Below are positions 34,841 through 42,515 of a stretch of 42,515 nt of DNA, in pieces; the first letter of the stretch is position 1, and every line of letters begins with the position of its first letter. The notes under the pieces are model-generated. The model made no database searches and had not been told where the DNA came from. It worked only from the letters and a program-made list of their open reading frames with translations. The DNA is taken from assembly GCA_020431645.1 (NCBI GenBank), contig JAGQHW010000007.1:1-42515 (forward strand), given 5' to 3'. The DNA comes from Carnobacterium sp. GTDB lineage: Bacteria; Bacillota; Bacilli; Lactobacillales; Carnobacteriaceae. The position numbers were made by a program, and so were the translations under genes.

Positions 34841-35948
34841 GGAAGCATTACGCTGTATTGGCTGTGGAGCAATTATTCAAACAACAGACAAAGAAAAATC
34901 TGGTTACACACCAGATTCCGCACTGAAAAAAGGATTAGAAAAAGAGGAAGTCTATTGCCAGCGATGTTTTAGATTGCGTCATTATAATGAAATTCAAGAT
35001 GTAAATCTAACAGATGATGATTTCTTGAAATTACTAAATGAATTAGGCACAAAAGATGCGTTAATTATAAACGTCATTGATATTTTTGACTTTAACGGTA
35101 GCATGATTCCAGGTCTTCACCGATTTGTTGGGAATAATCCTGTTCTTTTAGTAGGGAATAAAGTTGATTTATTACCAAAGTCTTTAAAACGAGGTAAGAT
35201 GACTCAATGGCTACGTGAAAGAGCATTTGAGGAGGGCTTGCGCCCACAAGATGTTATTTTAACGAGTGCGGTTAAACCTAAAGAAATGGAAGATTTACTA
35301 GCCATTATTGAAAAACATCGTAAAGGTCGTGATGTTTTTGTAGTTGGAGTAACAAATGTAGGGAAATCAACATTGATTAATCAAATCATTAATCTAACTG
35401 CAGGAGTGGAAGATTTGATTACCACTTCTCAATTTCCAGGAACAACATTAGATAGAATTGAAATACCTTTAGAAGATGGGAAATTTTTAATAGATACTCC
35501 CGGAATTATCCATCGCCATCAAATGGCTCATGTTCTAGGAGCTAAGGATTTGAAATTGATTGCACCTAAAAAAGAAATAAAGCCAATGGTCTATCAATTA
35601 AATGAAGGACAAACGTTGTTCTTTGGTGGAGTAGCACGCTTTGATTACTTGAAAGGTGAGAGAAGATCTTTTACTTGCTTTACTTCCAATGACTTGAAAA
35701 TTCATAGAACTAAATTAGAAAAAGCTGATGAATTGTATCAAAAACAAGTAGGAAAATTATTGCAGCCTCCTCGTGAAGATGAAGTTGATAGCTTTCCAGA
35801 ATTGGTTCGTTTTGAATTTACAGCTAAAGAAAAAGCAGATATTGTTTTTGCTGGCTTGGGATGGGTTACCATTAACGAACCTGGAGCGATTGTAGCAGGA
35901 TGGGCTCCAAAAGGCGTCGATGTTATTATAAGAAAATCGTTAATTTAA
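34818..35948 (+). CDS. yqeH: Ribosome biogenesis GTPase YqeH
   Basis: YqeH is a circularly permuted GTPase needed for assembly of the 30S subunit. The 376 residues begin with a zinc finger (CIGCG and CQRC), then the permuted G domain with NKVD before the P-loop GVTNVGKST. DTPG and a C-terminal RNA-binding region follow. ATGGAGGAAG in the end of yqeG serves as its ribosome binding site. Its position ahead of yhbY and nadD is standard for Firmicutes. Confidence 0.95.
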   Translation: MTKELMNEEALRCIGCGAIIQTTDKEKSGYTPDSALKKGLEKEEVYCQRCFRLRHYNEIQDVNLTDDDFLKLLNELGTKDALIINVIDIFDFNGSMIPGLHRFVGNNPVLLVGNKVDLLPKSLKRGKMTQWLRERAFEEGLRPQDVILTSAVKPKEMEDLLAIIEKHRKGRDVFVVGVTNVGKSTLINQIINLTAGVEDLITTSQFPGTTLDRIEIPLEDGKFLIDTPGIIHRHQMAHVLGAKDLKLIAPKKEIKPMVYQLNEGQTLFFGGVARFDYLKGERRSFTCFTSNDLKIHRTKLEKADELYQKQVGKLLQPPREDEVDSFPELVRFEFTAKEKADIVFAGLGWVTINEPGAIVAGWAPKGVDVIIRKSLI

Positions 35949-35990
35949 TAAAAATCAGAATCGAGAAATCGATACAATTGGAGTGAGAAA

Positions 35991-36311
35991 ATGGATTTAT
36001 CAGGAAAACAAAAGCGTTTTTTAAGAAGTAAGGCACATCACTTAAACCCTATTTTTCAAATTGGAAAAAATGGCTTAAATAAAGAAGTAATTGTTCAAAT
36101 AGGTGAAGCTCTTGAAAAAAGAGAATTGTTAAAAGTAAGCTTGTTACAAAATACAGATGAAACAGCTCAAGAAGTAGCAAACAAAATTGAATCAGAGCTA
36201 GGCTGTACAGCTGTCCAAATCATTGGCCGTGTACTCGTTTTATTCCAGCCTTCAACACAAGAAAAATACCGACGTATATCAACACAAGTACCCAAAAAAA
36301 GAAACCAATAA
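35991..36311 (+). CDS. yhbY: YhbY-type CRM-domain RNA-binding protein (YqeI)
   Basis: The 106-residue basic protein has one CRM domain: LSGKQKRFLRSKAHHLNP, the RNA-binding loop FQIGKNGLN, and a helix and strand after it. Homologues bind precursor 50S particles, which fits a role in ribosome assembly next to YqeH. GGAGTGAG precedes the ATG. A basic tail of about ten residues extends past the domain. Confidence 0.93.
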   Translation: MDLSGKQKRFLRSKAHHLNPIFQIGKNGLNKEVIVQIGEALEKRELLKVSLLQNTDETAQEVANKIESELGCTAVQIIGRVLVLFQPSTQEKYRRISTQVPKKRNQ

Positions 36312-36334
36312 TTGTGTAAAGAAAGGTGATTATT

Positions 36335-37000
36335 TTGAGAAGGCAAACAGTTTCTTTTAATCAAACAAAGGGCTTAACGAATGATATCTCTTTGGAAATT
36401 GAACGAAAAAAAGTAGGTATTTTAGGCGGTACGTTTAATCCACCTCATGTTGGCCACTTAATAATTGCAGATCAAGTTTGCCGAAAACTTGATTTAGATA
36501 AACTTTACTTCATGCCTAGTGCTAATCCTCCGCATCGTAATGGAAAAAAAGCGATTCCTGCGTCCTATCGATTAGAAATGGTTGAGACCGCTATTGAAAA
36601 TAATGGTTGTTTTGATGTTGAGCGAGCTGAAATTAAGCGTGGTGGAAAAAGTTTTACCTACGACACGATGGTTCAATTAGTTAGAGAAAATCCAGATATA
36701 GATTATTATTTTATCATTGGTGGAGATATGGTTGACTATTTACCTAAGTGGTATAAAATCGATAAATTAGTAGACTTAGTTCAGTTTGTAGGGGTAAACC
36801 GTCCTGGATATGTAGCTACAACTGGGTATCCTATTATCTGGGTGGATGTACCATCTATGAATATCAGTTCAACTTTATTGAGAGAAAAATTAAAAATGAA
36901 TGATTCCGTACGGTATTTGATTCCAGATCAAACATTAAAATACATTCATGAGAAAGGATTGTATCAAAATGGTGATAAAATCAACGGACGTACGTTATAG
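36335..37000 (+). CDS. nadD: Nicotinate-nucleotide adenylyltransferase
   Basis: NadD joins ATP and nicotinate mononucleotide to form deamido-NAD. The nucleotidyl-transfer motif GGTFNPPHVGH is at about residues 29-39, and the second motif is ISSTLLRE. The start is uncertain: I choose the TTG at 36335 with AAAGGTG 6 bases upstream, giving 221 residues. The N-terminal extension of about 25 residues before the fold occurs in other lactic acid bacteria. It overlaps yqeK. Confidence 0.92.
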   Translation: MRRQTVSFNQTKGLTNDISLEIERKKVGILGGTFNPPHVGHLIIADQVCRKLDLDKLYFMPSANPPHRNGKKAIPASYRLEMVETAIENNGCFDVERAEIKRGGKSFTYDTMVQLVRENPDIDYYFIIGGDMVDYLPKWYKIDKLVDLVQFVGVNRPGYVATTGYPIIWVDVPSMNISSTLLREKLKMNDSVRYLIPDQTLKYIHEKGLYQNGDKINGRTL

Positions 37001-37577
37001 CAAGGATTATATTCCATTCACTAGAGATGAACTTTTAGATAAGGTGCGACTACAGATGAGCCAGGAACGTTTTGAACACGTACTTGGGGTTGAAAAAGTC
37101 GCAGTAGAGCTAGCACAACAATATGGTGCTTCAATCGAAGCGGCAAGTATAGCTGCCTTGATTCATGACTATGCTAAGGAAAGAAAGTTGCAAGAGATGC
37201 ATGATTTAATCATCCGTGCTAATCTAGATTTAGACTTACTACAATACGGCAACGAAATTTGGCACGGTCCAGTGGGAGCAATTTTAGCAAAGAAAGAATT
37301 GTATGTAGAAGATGAAGAAATATTAAATGCCGTCCGTCATCATACAGTTGGTTCTTCTGAAATGAGTTTATTGGAACAGCTTATTTATGTTGCTGATTAT
37401 ATTGAGCCTAGTCGCGATTTTCCAGGTGTAGATGAGGCTAGAAAATTAGCGAAAAGTGATTTAGCTAAGGCTATTTCATTTGAAACAGCCCATACATTAC
37501 AGTATTTAATTTTAAAACAAAAAAAGATTTATCCAAAGGCTATTGAAACGTATAATACGTGGGTAGCGAAAAATTAG
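36969..37577 (+). CDS. yqeK: HD-domain hydrolase YqeK (diadenosine tetraphosphatase)
   Basis: YqeK homologues split diadenosine tetraphosphate into two ADP. The protein has 202 residues with an HD metal centre: a His in RFEHVLGVEKVA, the HD pair in LIHDYAKE, and distal His residues in EIWHGPVG and RHHTVG. I choose the ATG at 36969, which has AAAGGA upstream; the ATG at 36948 precedes that site. It overlaps the end of nadD by 32 bases, so the two are coupled. Confidence 0.93.
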   Translation: MVIKSTDVRYSKDYIPFTRDELLDKVRLQMSQERFEHVLGVEKVAVELAQQYGASIEAASIAALIHDYAKERKLQEMHDLIIRANLDLDLLQYGNEIWHGPVGAILAKKELYVEDEEILNAVRHHTVGSSEMSLLEQLIYVADYIEPSRDFPGVDEARKLAKSDLAKAISFETAHTLQYLILKQKKIYPKAIETYNTWVAKN

Positions 37578-37587
37578 GAGGAACAAC

Positions 37588-37944
37588 ATGACAGCAACAA
37601 GCGAAAAAATATTAGGATTAGTAGTAAAGGCTGCAGACGATAAAAGAGCAGAAGATATTATGGCAATGGATGTTAGAGAAGTATCCATTTTAGCAGATTA
37701 TTTTGTTGTTATGCATGGAAATAGTGAAAAACAAGTTCAAGCTATTGCGGATGAAATCATTAGCCAATCACATAAACAAGGTTTTGAAGTAAAACGCGTT
37801 GAGGGTAAAGATTCAGCAAAATGGTTATTAATTGATTTGGGTGACGTTGTCGTTCATGTTTTCCATTATTCAGAGCGCGCATTCTATAACCTTGAAAAAT
37901 TATGGAGTGATGCACCATTGGTTGACATCACAGAAATGGTTTAA
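37588..37944 (+). CDS. rsfS: Ribosomal silencing factor RsfS
   Basis: RsfS binds uL14 on the large subunit and keeps subunits apart when nutrients are low. The 118 residues show the family pattern ADYFVVMHGNSEKQVQA, the KRVEGKDSAKWLLIDLGD core and VVHVFHYSERAFYNLEKLW. AGGAGGAA precedes the ATG, 10 bases after yqeK. The gene is in its usual place. Confidence 0.96.
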   Translation: MTATSEKILGLVVKAADDKRAEDIMAMDVREVSILADYFVVMHGNSEKQVQAIADEIISQSHKQGFEVKRVEGKDSAKWLLIDLGDVVVHVFHYSERAFYNLEKLWSDAPLVDITEMV

Positions 37945-37950
37945 GAAAAA

Positions 37951-38685
37951 ATGAGCTATCAAACTTTTGCACAAGTGTATGATGCGATTATGGATGACAC
38001 GCTTTATGAGCGATGGGGTCATTTTGTTGATCAGCATCTTCAAAGTAACGGTCAGAAATTATTAGAATTAGCTTGTGGTACTGGTGCTTTAGCAGTGACA
38101 TTGAAAAAAAGAGGGTATAACGTAACAGGATTAGACTTGTCTGCGAATATGCTTAGTCTTGCAAACGAACGAGCTTTAGCAGCCGGAATTCAGTTGCCTT
38201 TGATTGAAGGCGATATGTTAGACTTATCTGAAGCTGGAGAATTTGAAGTAGTGACCTGTTTTTCAGATTCCATTTGTTACATGCCAGATAAAATAGCTGT
38301 CACGGCTGTTTTTAAAGAAGTAGCCAATACTTTAACTGCGAATGGTAAATTTCTTTTTGATGTTCATTCTACTTATCAAGTTGACGAGGTCTTTCCCGGG
38401 TATATGTATAATGATCAATCAGAAGAAATCAGTTTTCTTTGGCAAAGCTATCCAGGTGAACACCCTCACTCTATTGAACACGATTTAACTTTTTTTGTGT
38501 ACAATGAAGATAAAGATTTATATGAACGTTTTGATGAAACACATAAAGAACGAACCTATTCATTGGAAACCTATTATGAGATGCTCAAACAAGCAGGTTT
38601 TAGTTCTATTGAGGTTTTTTCTGACTTTGGAGATTCTAATGTAGATAAAGAATCGATACGTTGGTTTTTTTCTTGTAGTAAATAG
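37951..38685 (+). CDS. yqeM: SAM-dependent methyltransferase YqeM
   Basis: The 244-residue protein has a class I methyltransferase fold: LELACGTGAL is the SAM-binding motif I, followed by VTGLDLSANML and the acidic motif IEGDMLDL. The target is not known. It starts 6 bases after rsfS, and no good ribosome binding site precedes it, so translation probably depends on ribosomes finishing rsfS. It closes the yqeG operon. Confidence 0.9.
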   Translation: MSYQTFAQVYDAIMDDTLYERWGHFVDQHLQSNGQKLLELACGTGALAVTLKKRGYNVTGLDLSANMLSLANERALAAGIQLPLIEGDMLDLSEAGEFEVVTCFSDSICYMPDKIAVTAVFKEVANTLTANGKFLFDVHSTYQVDEVFPGYMYNDQSEEISFLWQSYPGEHPHSIEHDLTFFVYNEDKDLYERFDETHKERTYSLETYYEMLKQAGFSSIEVFSDFGDSNVDKESIRWFFSCSK

Positions 38686-38732
38686 TAGGATGATCAAGTT
38701 GATTGAGTCAACTAAAAGCAGACTGTGTGAAG

Positions 38733-38770
38733 AAAAAACAGGAGAATCGAAACTGATTTTTCTGTTTTTT
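38733..38770 (+). terminator. Terminator of the yqeG operon
   Basis: AAAAAACAGGAGAATC pairs with GATTTTTCTGTTTTTT with two wobble pairs across a 6-base loop; the right arm ends in a T run. It is 48 bases after the yqeM stop. Confidence 0.88.
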
Positions 38771-38811
38771 ACTTTAATAGAGATAAATAATAAAAAACGG
38801 AGGGTTAACCA

Positions 38812-40581
38812 ATGCTAGATAAAGCCCGACAATTGTTACAAGAGATCTATGGATTTGATGAGTTTAGATCTGGACAATTGGAAGTAATTGAAAATGTTTT
38901 AGACGGAAAAGATTCATTAGCTATTATGCCAACAGGTGGTGGAAAATCAATCTGTTATCAGATACCGGCACTAATTTTTGATGGGATTACTATCGTTATT
39001 TCTCCTTTAATTTCTTTAATGAAAGATCAAGTAGATGCTCTGACAGAATTAGGTATACCCGCAACCTTTTTAAATAGTACTCTATCTTCTCAAGAAATGA
39101 ATGAGCGGTTAAGAAGTGCTAGTAATGGCGAGTATAAATTAGTCTATGTAGCCCCAGAACGATTTCAAACAGAAGAAATCTTTTATTTAATGCAAGCCAT
39201 TAAAGTCTCAGTTATCGCCATTGACGAAGCACACTGTATTTCACAGTGGGGACATGATTTTAGACCAAGTTATTTATCTTTATGTGAGACAATTCAGCAT
39301 TTTTCATATCGACCGACTATCTTAGCTTTAACAGCAACGGCAACACCAGTAGTATCTAACGATATCCTCCAGTTATTAAATATAGAAGAAGAAAACTATG
39401 TCAATACTGGATTTGTTCGTGATAACTTAGCCTTTCAAGTTGTAAAAGGACAAGAGCGAAATCGTTATTTGTTGGATTACTTAGAAATAAATAAAGGGCA
39501 ATCAGGTATTATATACGTAAGTACTCGTAAAGAGGTCGAACGAATTTTTGATTTACTACAAACAAAAAACATCCCAGTTGGTAAATACCATGGTGGAATG
39601 AAAGAAATTGAGCGAAACGAATGGCAAGAAAAATTTCTTTATGATGAAGTGACGGTTATGATAGCAACGAATGCTTTTGGGATGGGAATAGATAAGAGCA
39701 ATGTTCGTTTTGTTATTCATTATCAAATACCAAAAAATATTGAAGCCTATTATCAAGAAGCCGGTCGTGCAGGCCGTGATGGTTTGCCAAGTGACGCAAT
39801 TTTATTGTTTTCACCACAAGATATTCAAATTCAGTATTATTTTGTTGAACAGTCAGATATGGATGAAGAGCATAAAAAACTAGAATACACAAAAGTAAGA
39901 GAAATGGCACAATATGCTTCAACACAAATGTGCTTACAATGCTATATTGTTCACTATTTTGGTGATGAATGCAACGAATGTGGTCGATGTAGTAATTGTT
40001 TAGATGAAAGAGAAGCAATAGATATTACCAAAGATACACAAAAAGTCTTGTCTTGTGTCAAACGGATGGGCGAAACTTTTGGAAAGTCCATGGTCATGAA
40101 AGTTTTAACTGGCTCAAAAGACCAAAAAGTTAAACAATGGAAATTTGAAGAACTATCAACTTATGGCTTAATGAATGGAATGCCACAAAAAGAAGTCACA
40201 CAGCTGATTGACTATTTAACAGCAGAAAAATATTTAACTCCAACAGATGGGCAATACCCTTTATTAAAAATTACTGAAAAAGGCGCCTCAGTATTAAAGG
40301 GTAAAAGTAGCGTCACACGTAAGCAAGCTCAAAAAGCTCACAAAGTAGCTATTGATGACCGTTTATTTGACCGTTTGCGAGAAATAAGAAAAGGATTAGC
40401 AACATTGCAGAAAGTTCCGCCTTATGTTATTTTTTCAGATGAAACTCTTCGTCAAATGTGTCAATTAATGCCTCAAACTGAAAATCAACTTTTATCAGTC
40501 AAAGGTGTGGGTGAAAATAAATTGGAAAAATACGGTTCAGTCTTTCTAGAAGTCTTGAAAGAGGCCAACGTTACAAACTGA
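38812..40581 (+). CDS. recQ: ATP-dependent DNA helicase RecQ
   Basis: RecQ unwinds DNA from 3' to 5' in recombination and fork repair. The 589 residues have Walker A MPTGGGKS, the DEAH box in AIDEAHCISQWGHDFR, motif IV-VI of helicase domain 2 including QEAGRAGRDG, a four-cysteine zinc region (CLQC and CGRCSNC), a winged helix and a C-terminal HRDC domain with VKGVG. CGGAGGG precedes the ATG. It may be co-transcribed with tmcAL, 14 bases downstream. Confidence 0.94.
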   Translation: MLDKARQLLQEIYGFDEFRSGQLEVIENVLDGKDSLAIMPTGGGKSICYQIPALIFDGITIVISPLISLMKDQVDALTELGIPATFLNSTLSSQEMNERLRSASNGEYKLVYVAPERFQTEEIFYLMQAIKVSVIAIDEAHCISQWGHDFRPSYLSLCETIQHFSYRPTILALTATATPVVSNDILQLLNIEEENYVNTGFVRDNLAFQVVKGQERNRYLLDYLEINKGQSGIIYVSTRKEVERIFDLLQTKNIPVGKYHGGMKEIERNEWQEKFLYDEVTVMIATNAFGMGIDKSNVRFVIHYQIPKNIEAYYQEAGRAGRDGLPSDAILLFSPQDIQIQYYFVEQSDMDEEHKKLEYTKVREMAQYASTQMCLQCYIVHYFGDECNECGRCSNCLDEREAIDITKDTQKVLSCVKRMGETFGKSMVMKVLTGSKDQKVKQWKFEELSTYGLMNGMPQKEVTQLIDYLTAEKYLTPTDGQYPLLKITEKGASVLKGKSSVTRKQAQKAHKVAIDDRLFDRLREIRKGLATLQKVPPYVIFSDETLRQMCQLMPQTENQLLSVKGVGENKLEKYGSVFLEVLKEANVTN

Positions 40582-40595
40582 AGTGAGGATGAAAA

Positions 40596-41792
40596 ATGAA
40601 AAGTTGCGGTGTTATTGTAGAATACAATCCATTTCACAACGGCCATCTTTATCATATTCAACAAGCAAGAAGGAAAACAAATGCTGATGTTATTATTGTA
40701 GTAATGAGTGGGAATTTTTTACAACGAGGAGAGCCTGCAATTGTAGATAAATGGACTAGAACGCAGATGGCTTTATCCAACGGAGCGGACTTAGTCATTG
40801 AGTTGCCAGTTTCTTTTAGTGTTCAACCTGCTGATTTTTTTGCTAAAGGAGGCATAGCTTTGCTTCATGCATTAGGTTGTCAAAGTGTCTGCTTTGGTGC
40901 TGAGACTGGTAGGGCTGTTGATTATTATGAATTAACAGATAAACTTAAGCAAAAAAAATCAGAAATAGAAGAACGCTTCAATGAATTAAAAAATGATGGG
41001 TCAAGTTACGCTTTTCAAATGAACCAAATTATGCGAGAATTGCTTCCAGAAACACTATTGAATTTATCTTCTCCTAATACAATTTTAGGTTTAGCTTATG
41101 CTAAAGAAAATGCGAACTATTCCAATCCAATGGCGTTGATTCCTATAAAACGAATAGAAGCTGATTATCATGACAAAGGTATTGCAGAGAATCAAAAGAT
41201 AGCCAGTGCTACTGCTATTCGTGCAGAATTAACGAATAGTTTAGGTCAAGAAAACTCTTTGGAAACGTTGAAAGAAGTGATGCCAAAATCTAGCCAGAAC
41301 TTATTGTCAGCAGTTGAACGGGTAACTTGGGAAAATTATTGGCCGTTTCTCAAATACCAATTAATAAACCAATCAATAAGGGAATTGCAATTAATTTATG
41401 AAATGAAAGAAGGAATTGAATATCGGTTAAAAGAAAAAGTGAAAGAAGCCGAGAATTTCAAAGATTTTATTTCATTAGTAAAAAATAAACGCTATACTTG
41501 GGTTAGGTTGCAACGATTATGTGTCTATATTTTATTAAATATGAAAAAAAGTGAAATAAATCCACAAACAAATTCACCAAAAGCTATTCATTTGTTAGGT
41601 TTTAATAAAACTGGTCAGATTTATTTAAATGAAGTGAAAAAAATAGTGGATTTACCAATACTCAATCAGATTAATAAAAAGAACGCTTCTTTATGGGATC
41701 TAGACATTAAAGCAGGTGATATTTATAATTTAGGTTATACTAGAGAGACGCGACAACAAGATTATCGAAGACAACCAATAATAATCAATTAA
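40596..41792 (+). CDS. tmcAL: tRNA(Met) cytidine acetate ligase TmcAL
   Basis: TmcAL uses acetate and ATP to acetylate the wobble cytidine (C34) of elongator tRNA-Met. The 398 residues begin with a nucleotidyltransferase-like motif VEYNPFHNGH and VMSGNFLQRGEPA. Further conserved segments are GADLVIELP, CFGAE and SSPNTILGLAY, and ISSATAIR-like sequence appears as IASATAIR. AGTGAGGATG precedes the ATG. It was long annotated as YlbM-type hypothetical protein; the activity is known from B. subtilis. Confidence 0.93.
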   Translation: MKSCGVIVEYNPFHNGHLYHIQQARRKTNADVIIVVMSGNFLQRGEPAIVDKWTRTQMALSNGADLVIELPVSFSVQPADFFAKGGIALLHALGCQSVCFGAETGRAVDYYELTDKLKQKKSEIEERFNELKNDGSSYAFQMNQIMRELLPETLLNLSSPNTILGLAYAKENANYSNPMALIPIKRIEADYHDKGIAENQKIASATAIRAELTNSLGQENSLETLKEVMPKSSQNLLSAVERVTWENYWPFLKYQLINQSIRELQLIYEMKEGIEYRLKEKVKEAENFKDFISLVKNKRYTWVRLQRLCVYILLNMKKSEINPQTNSPKAIHLLGFNKTGQIYLNEVKKIVDLPILNQINKKNASLWDLDIKAGDIYNLGYTRETRQQDYRRQPIIIN

Positions 41793-41812
41793 TTTTTAAT
41801 TTTTGATGAAAA

Positions 41813-41832
41813 GATACATGAAAGCATGTATC
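41813..41832 (+). terminator. Weak hairpin after tmcAL
   Basis: GATACATG pairs exactly with CATGTATC around a 4-base loop, with an outer GAAAA/CTTTTC pairing nearby. A proper U-tract is missing, so termination here is uncertain. Confidence 0.4.
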
Positions 41833-41861
41833 ATAAGCTTTTCAGTGTAAGGTAAAATACG

Positions 41862-41890
41862 TTGACAAAGGTATGCTAGACTAGTATAAT
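41862..41890 (+). promoter_or_regulatory. Consensus sigma-A promoter of yceD
   Basis: TTGACA (41862-41867) and TATAAT (41885-41890) are both perfect and lie 17 bases apart, 30 bases before the yceD start. This is the strongest promoter in the window. Confidence 0.93.
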
Positions 41891-41919
41891 TATCTTTGTT
41901 GCTTTAGGAGTGATGGAAA

Positions 41920-42480
41920 ATGAAATGGTCATTAAACGAATTGCAAAAATACCGCTTTGAACCGCTTATCTTTTCTGAAACAGTTGATTTAAAAAAGACA
42001 TTGTTGAAGAGAGATAAAGAAATTTTAGATGTATCTCCTATTCTTTTGGAAGGAAGTCTAATTGTTCAAGAAAACGAGATCTTGCTTCATATGGTTGTTT
42101 CATTAGATGTGACACTGCCTTCCGCAAGGTCATTAGAACCAGTATTGATACCTTTATCTTTAGAGGTAGACGAGATTTATATTCCAGAAAATGCAGCAAG
42201 TCGCGAAGCTGTTGAAGATGAAGGAACGGTTATTCAACTAGAGAATGATTGGGTCGATTTATCTGAAGCAATTGAAGATGCGGTTTTGTTAAATATTCCG
42301 ATTCAAGTTTTTACTGAAGAAGAAGTAAAGGAAAATAAAATGCCAAGTGGAAACGATTGGGTTGTGATGTCTGAAGATGATTTTATATCAGAAAAAGCAG
42401 AACAAAAAGCTAAAACATTGGATCCTCGTCTTGCCGGTTTGAAAGATTTATTTAAAGATGAATCTGATGATAAGAAGTGA
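41920..42480 (+). CDS. yceD: YceD family protein (DUF177)
   Basis: The 186-residue acidic protein has the DUF177 fold: an N-terminal LNELQKYRFEPL segment, a middle strand region ILLEGSLIVQ and a C-terminal DPRLAGLKDLF motif that is typical of the family. Homologues are linked to 23S rRNA processing and are co-transcribed with rpmF (ribosomal protein bL32). The last 35 bases of the window show no rpmF start, so that gene is expected just outside. AGGAGTGA precedes the ATG. Confidence 0.9.
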   Translation: MKWSLNELQKYRFEPLIFSETVDLKKTLLKRDKEILDVSPILLEGSLIVQENEILLHMVVSLDVTLPSARSLEPVLIPLSLEVDEIYIPENAASREAVEDEGTVIQLENDWVDLSEAIEDAVLLNIPIQVFTEEEVKENKMPSGNDWVVMSEDDFISEKAEQKAKTLDPRLAGLKDLFKDESDDKK

Positions 42481-42515
42481 GAATAGAGTTTGAATCTCCT
42501 CTTTTCGAACGAACA

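Noticed and set aside
1-42515. CRISPR arrays, prophage, insertion sequences, tRNA or rRNA genes
   Set aside because: No regularly spaced repeats, transposase or phage genes, terminal inverted repeats or RNA gene signatures were seen on reading both strands; gene order looks ancestral throughout.

Overview
The window is a low-GC Firmicutes chromosome segment. Its gene order and families (DUF1827 next to clpE, ptsHI, a YkuJ/DUF1797 protein, H2O-forming NADH oxidase, the spx-mecA-coiA-pepF block) point to the Lactobacillales, probably Carnobacteriaceae or a close enterococcal relative. This assignment is inference from gene content and synteny; no rRNA is present. I see no phage, insertion sequence, CRISPR array, tRNA or rRNA. 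The region reads as conserved core genome, and I did not find a clear-cut undescribed multi-gene system. The more interesting material is regulatory DNA and a few poorly understood genes.

Layout. (1) 1-4.5 kb: start of a divergent small membrane protein, then oppBCDF, an oligopeptide importer without an adjacent binding protein. (2) 4.5-14.8 kb: a stress and competence block: spx, mecA, coiA, pepF, the divergent spxH, a CYTH-domain protein, then relQ-nadK-rluD-type synthase-mgtE. This matches the Bacillus subtilis yjbD-yjbP order with some genes missing. (3) 14.9-17.4 kb: a membrane-anchored ComEC-like metallo-hydrolase with a DUF3006 partner, mtnN, and a GNAT acetyltransferase facing it. (4) 17.5-24.2 kb: an M42 aminopeptidase with an AI-2E family permease, NADH oxidase, a secreted nuclease, prfC and DUF1827. 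(5) 24.3-29.2 kb: clpE on the minus strand behind a promoter with two CtsR boxes, a small orphan ORF, and ptsH-ptsI. (6) 29.2-34.2 kb: a beta-hydroxyacid dehydrogenase, an acetamidase/formamidase with a perfect cre site upstream, a YkuJ-like protein, cutC (minus) and a solitary aspartate kinase. (7) 34.2-38.7 kb: the conserved yqeG-yqeH-yhbY-nadD-yqeK-rsfS-yqeM ribosome assembly/NAD operon. (8) 38.8-42.5 kb: recQ, tmcAL and yceD (DUF177), the last of which usually precedes rpmF.

Functional links. Spx, MecA and SpxH sit within 6 kb, and ClpE lies further along, so a redox-responsive regulator and adaptors that feed it or its network to Clp proteases are clustered. CodY, CcpA and CtsR sites were looked for by eye; only CtsR (clpE) and CcpA (acetamidase) are convincing. 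Many transcription units end in clear hairpin-plus-U-tract terminators, so operon borders are well supported.
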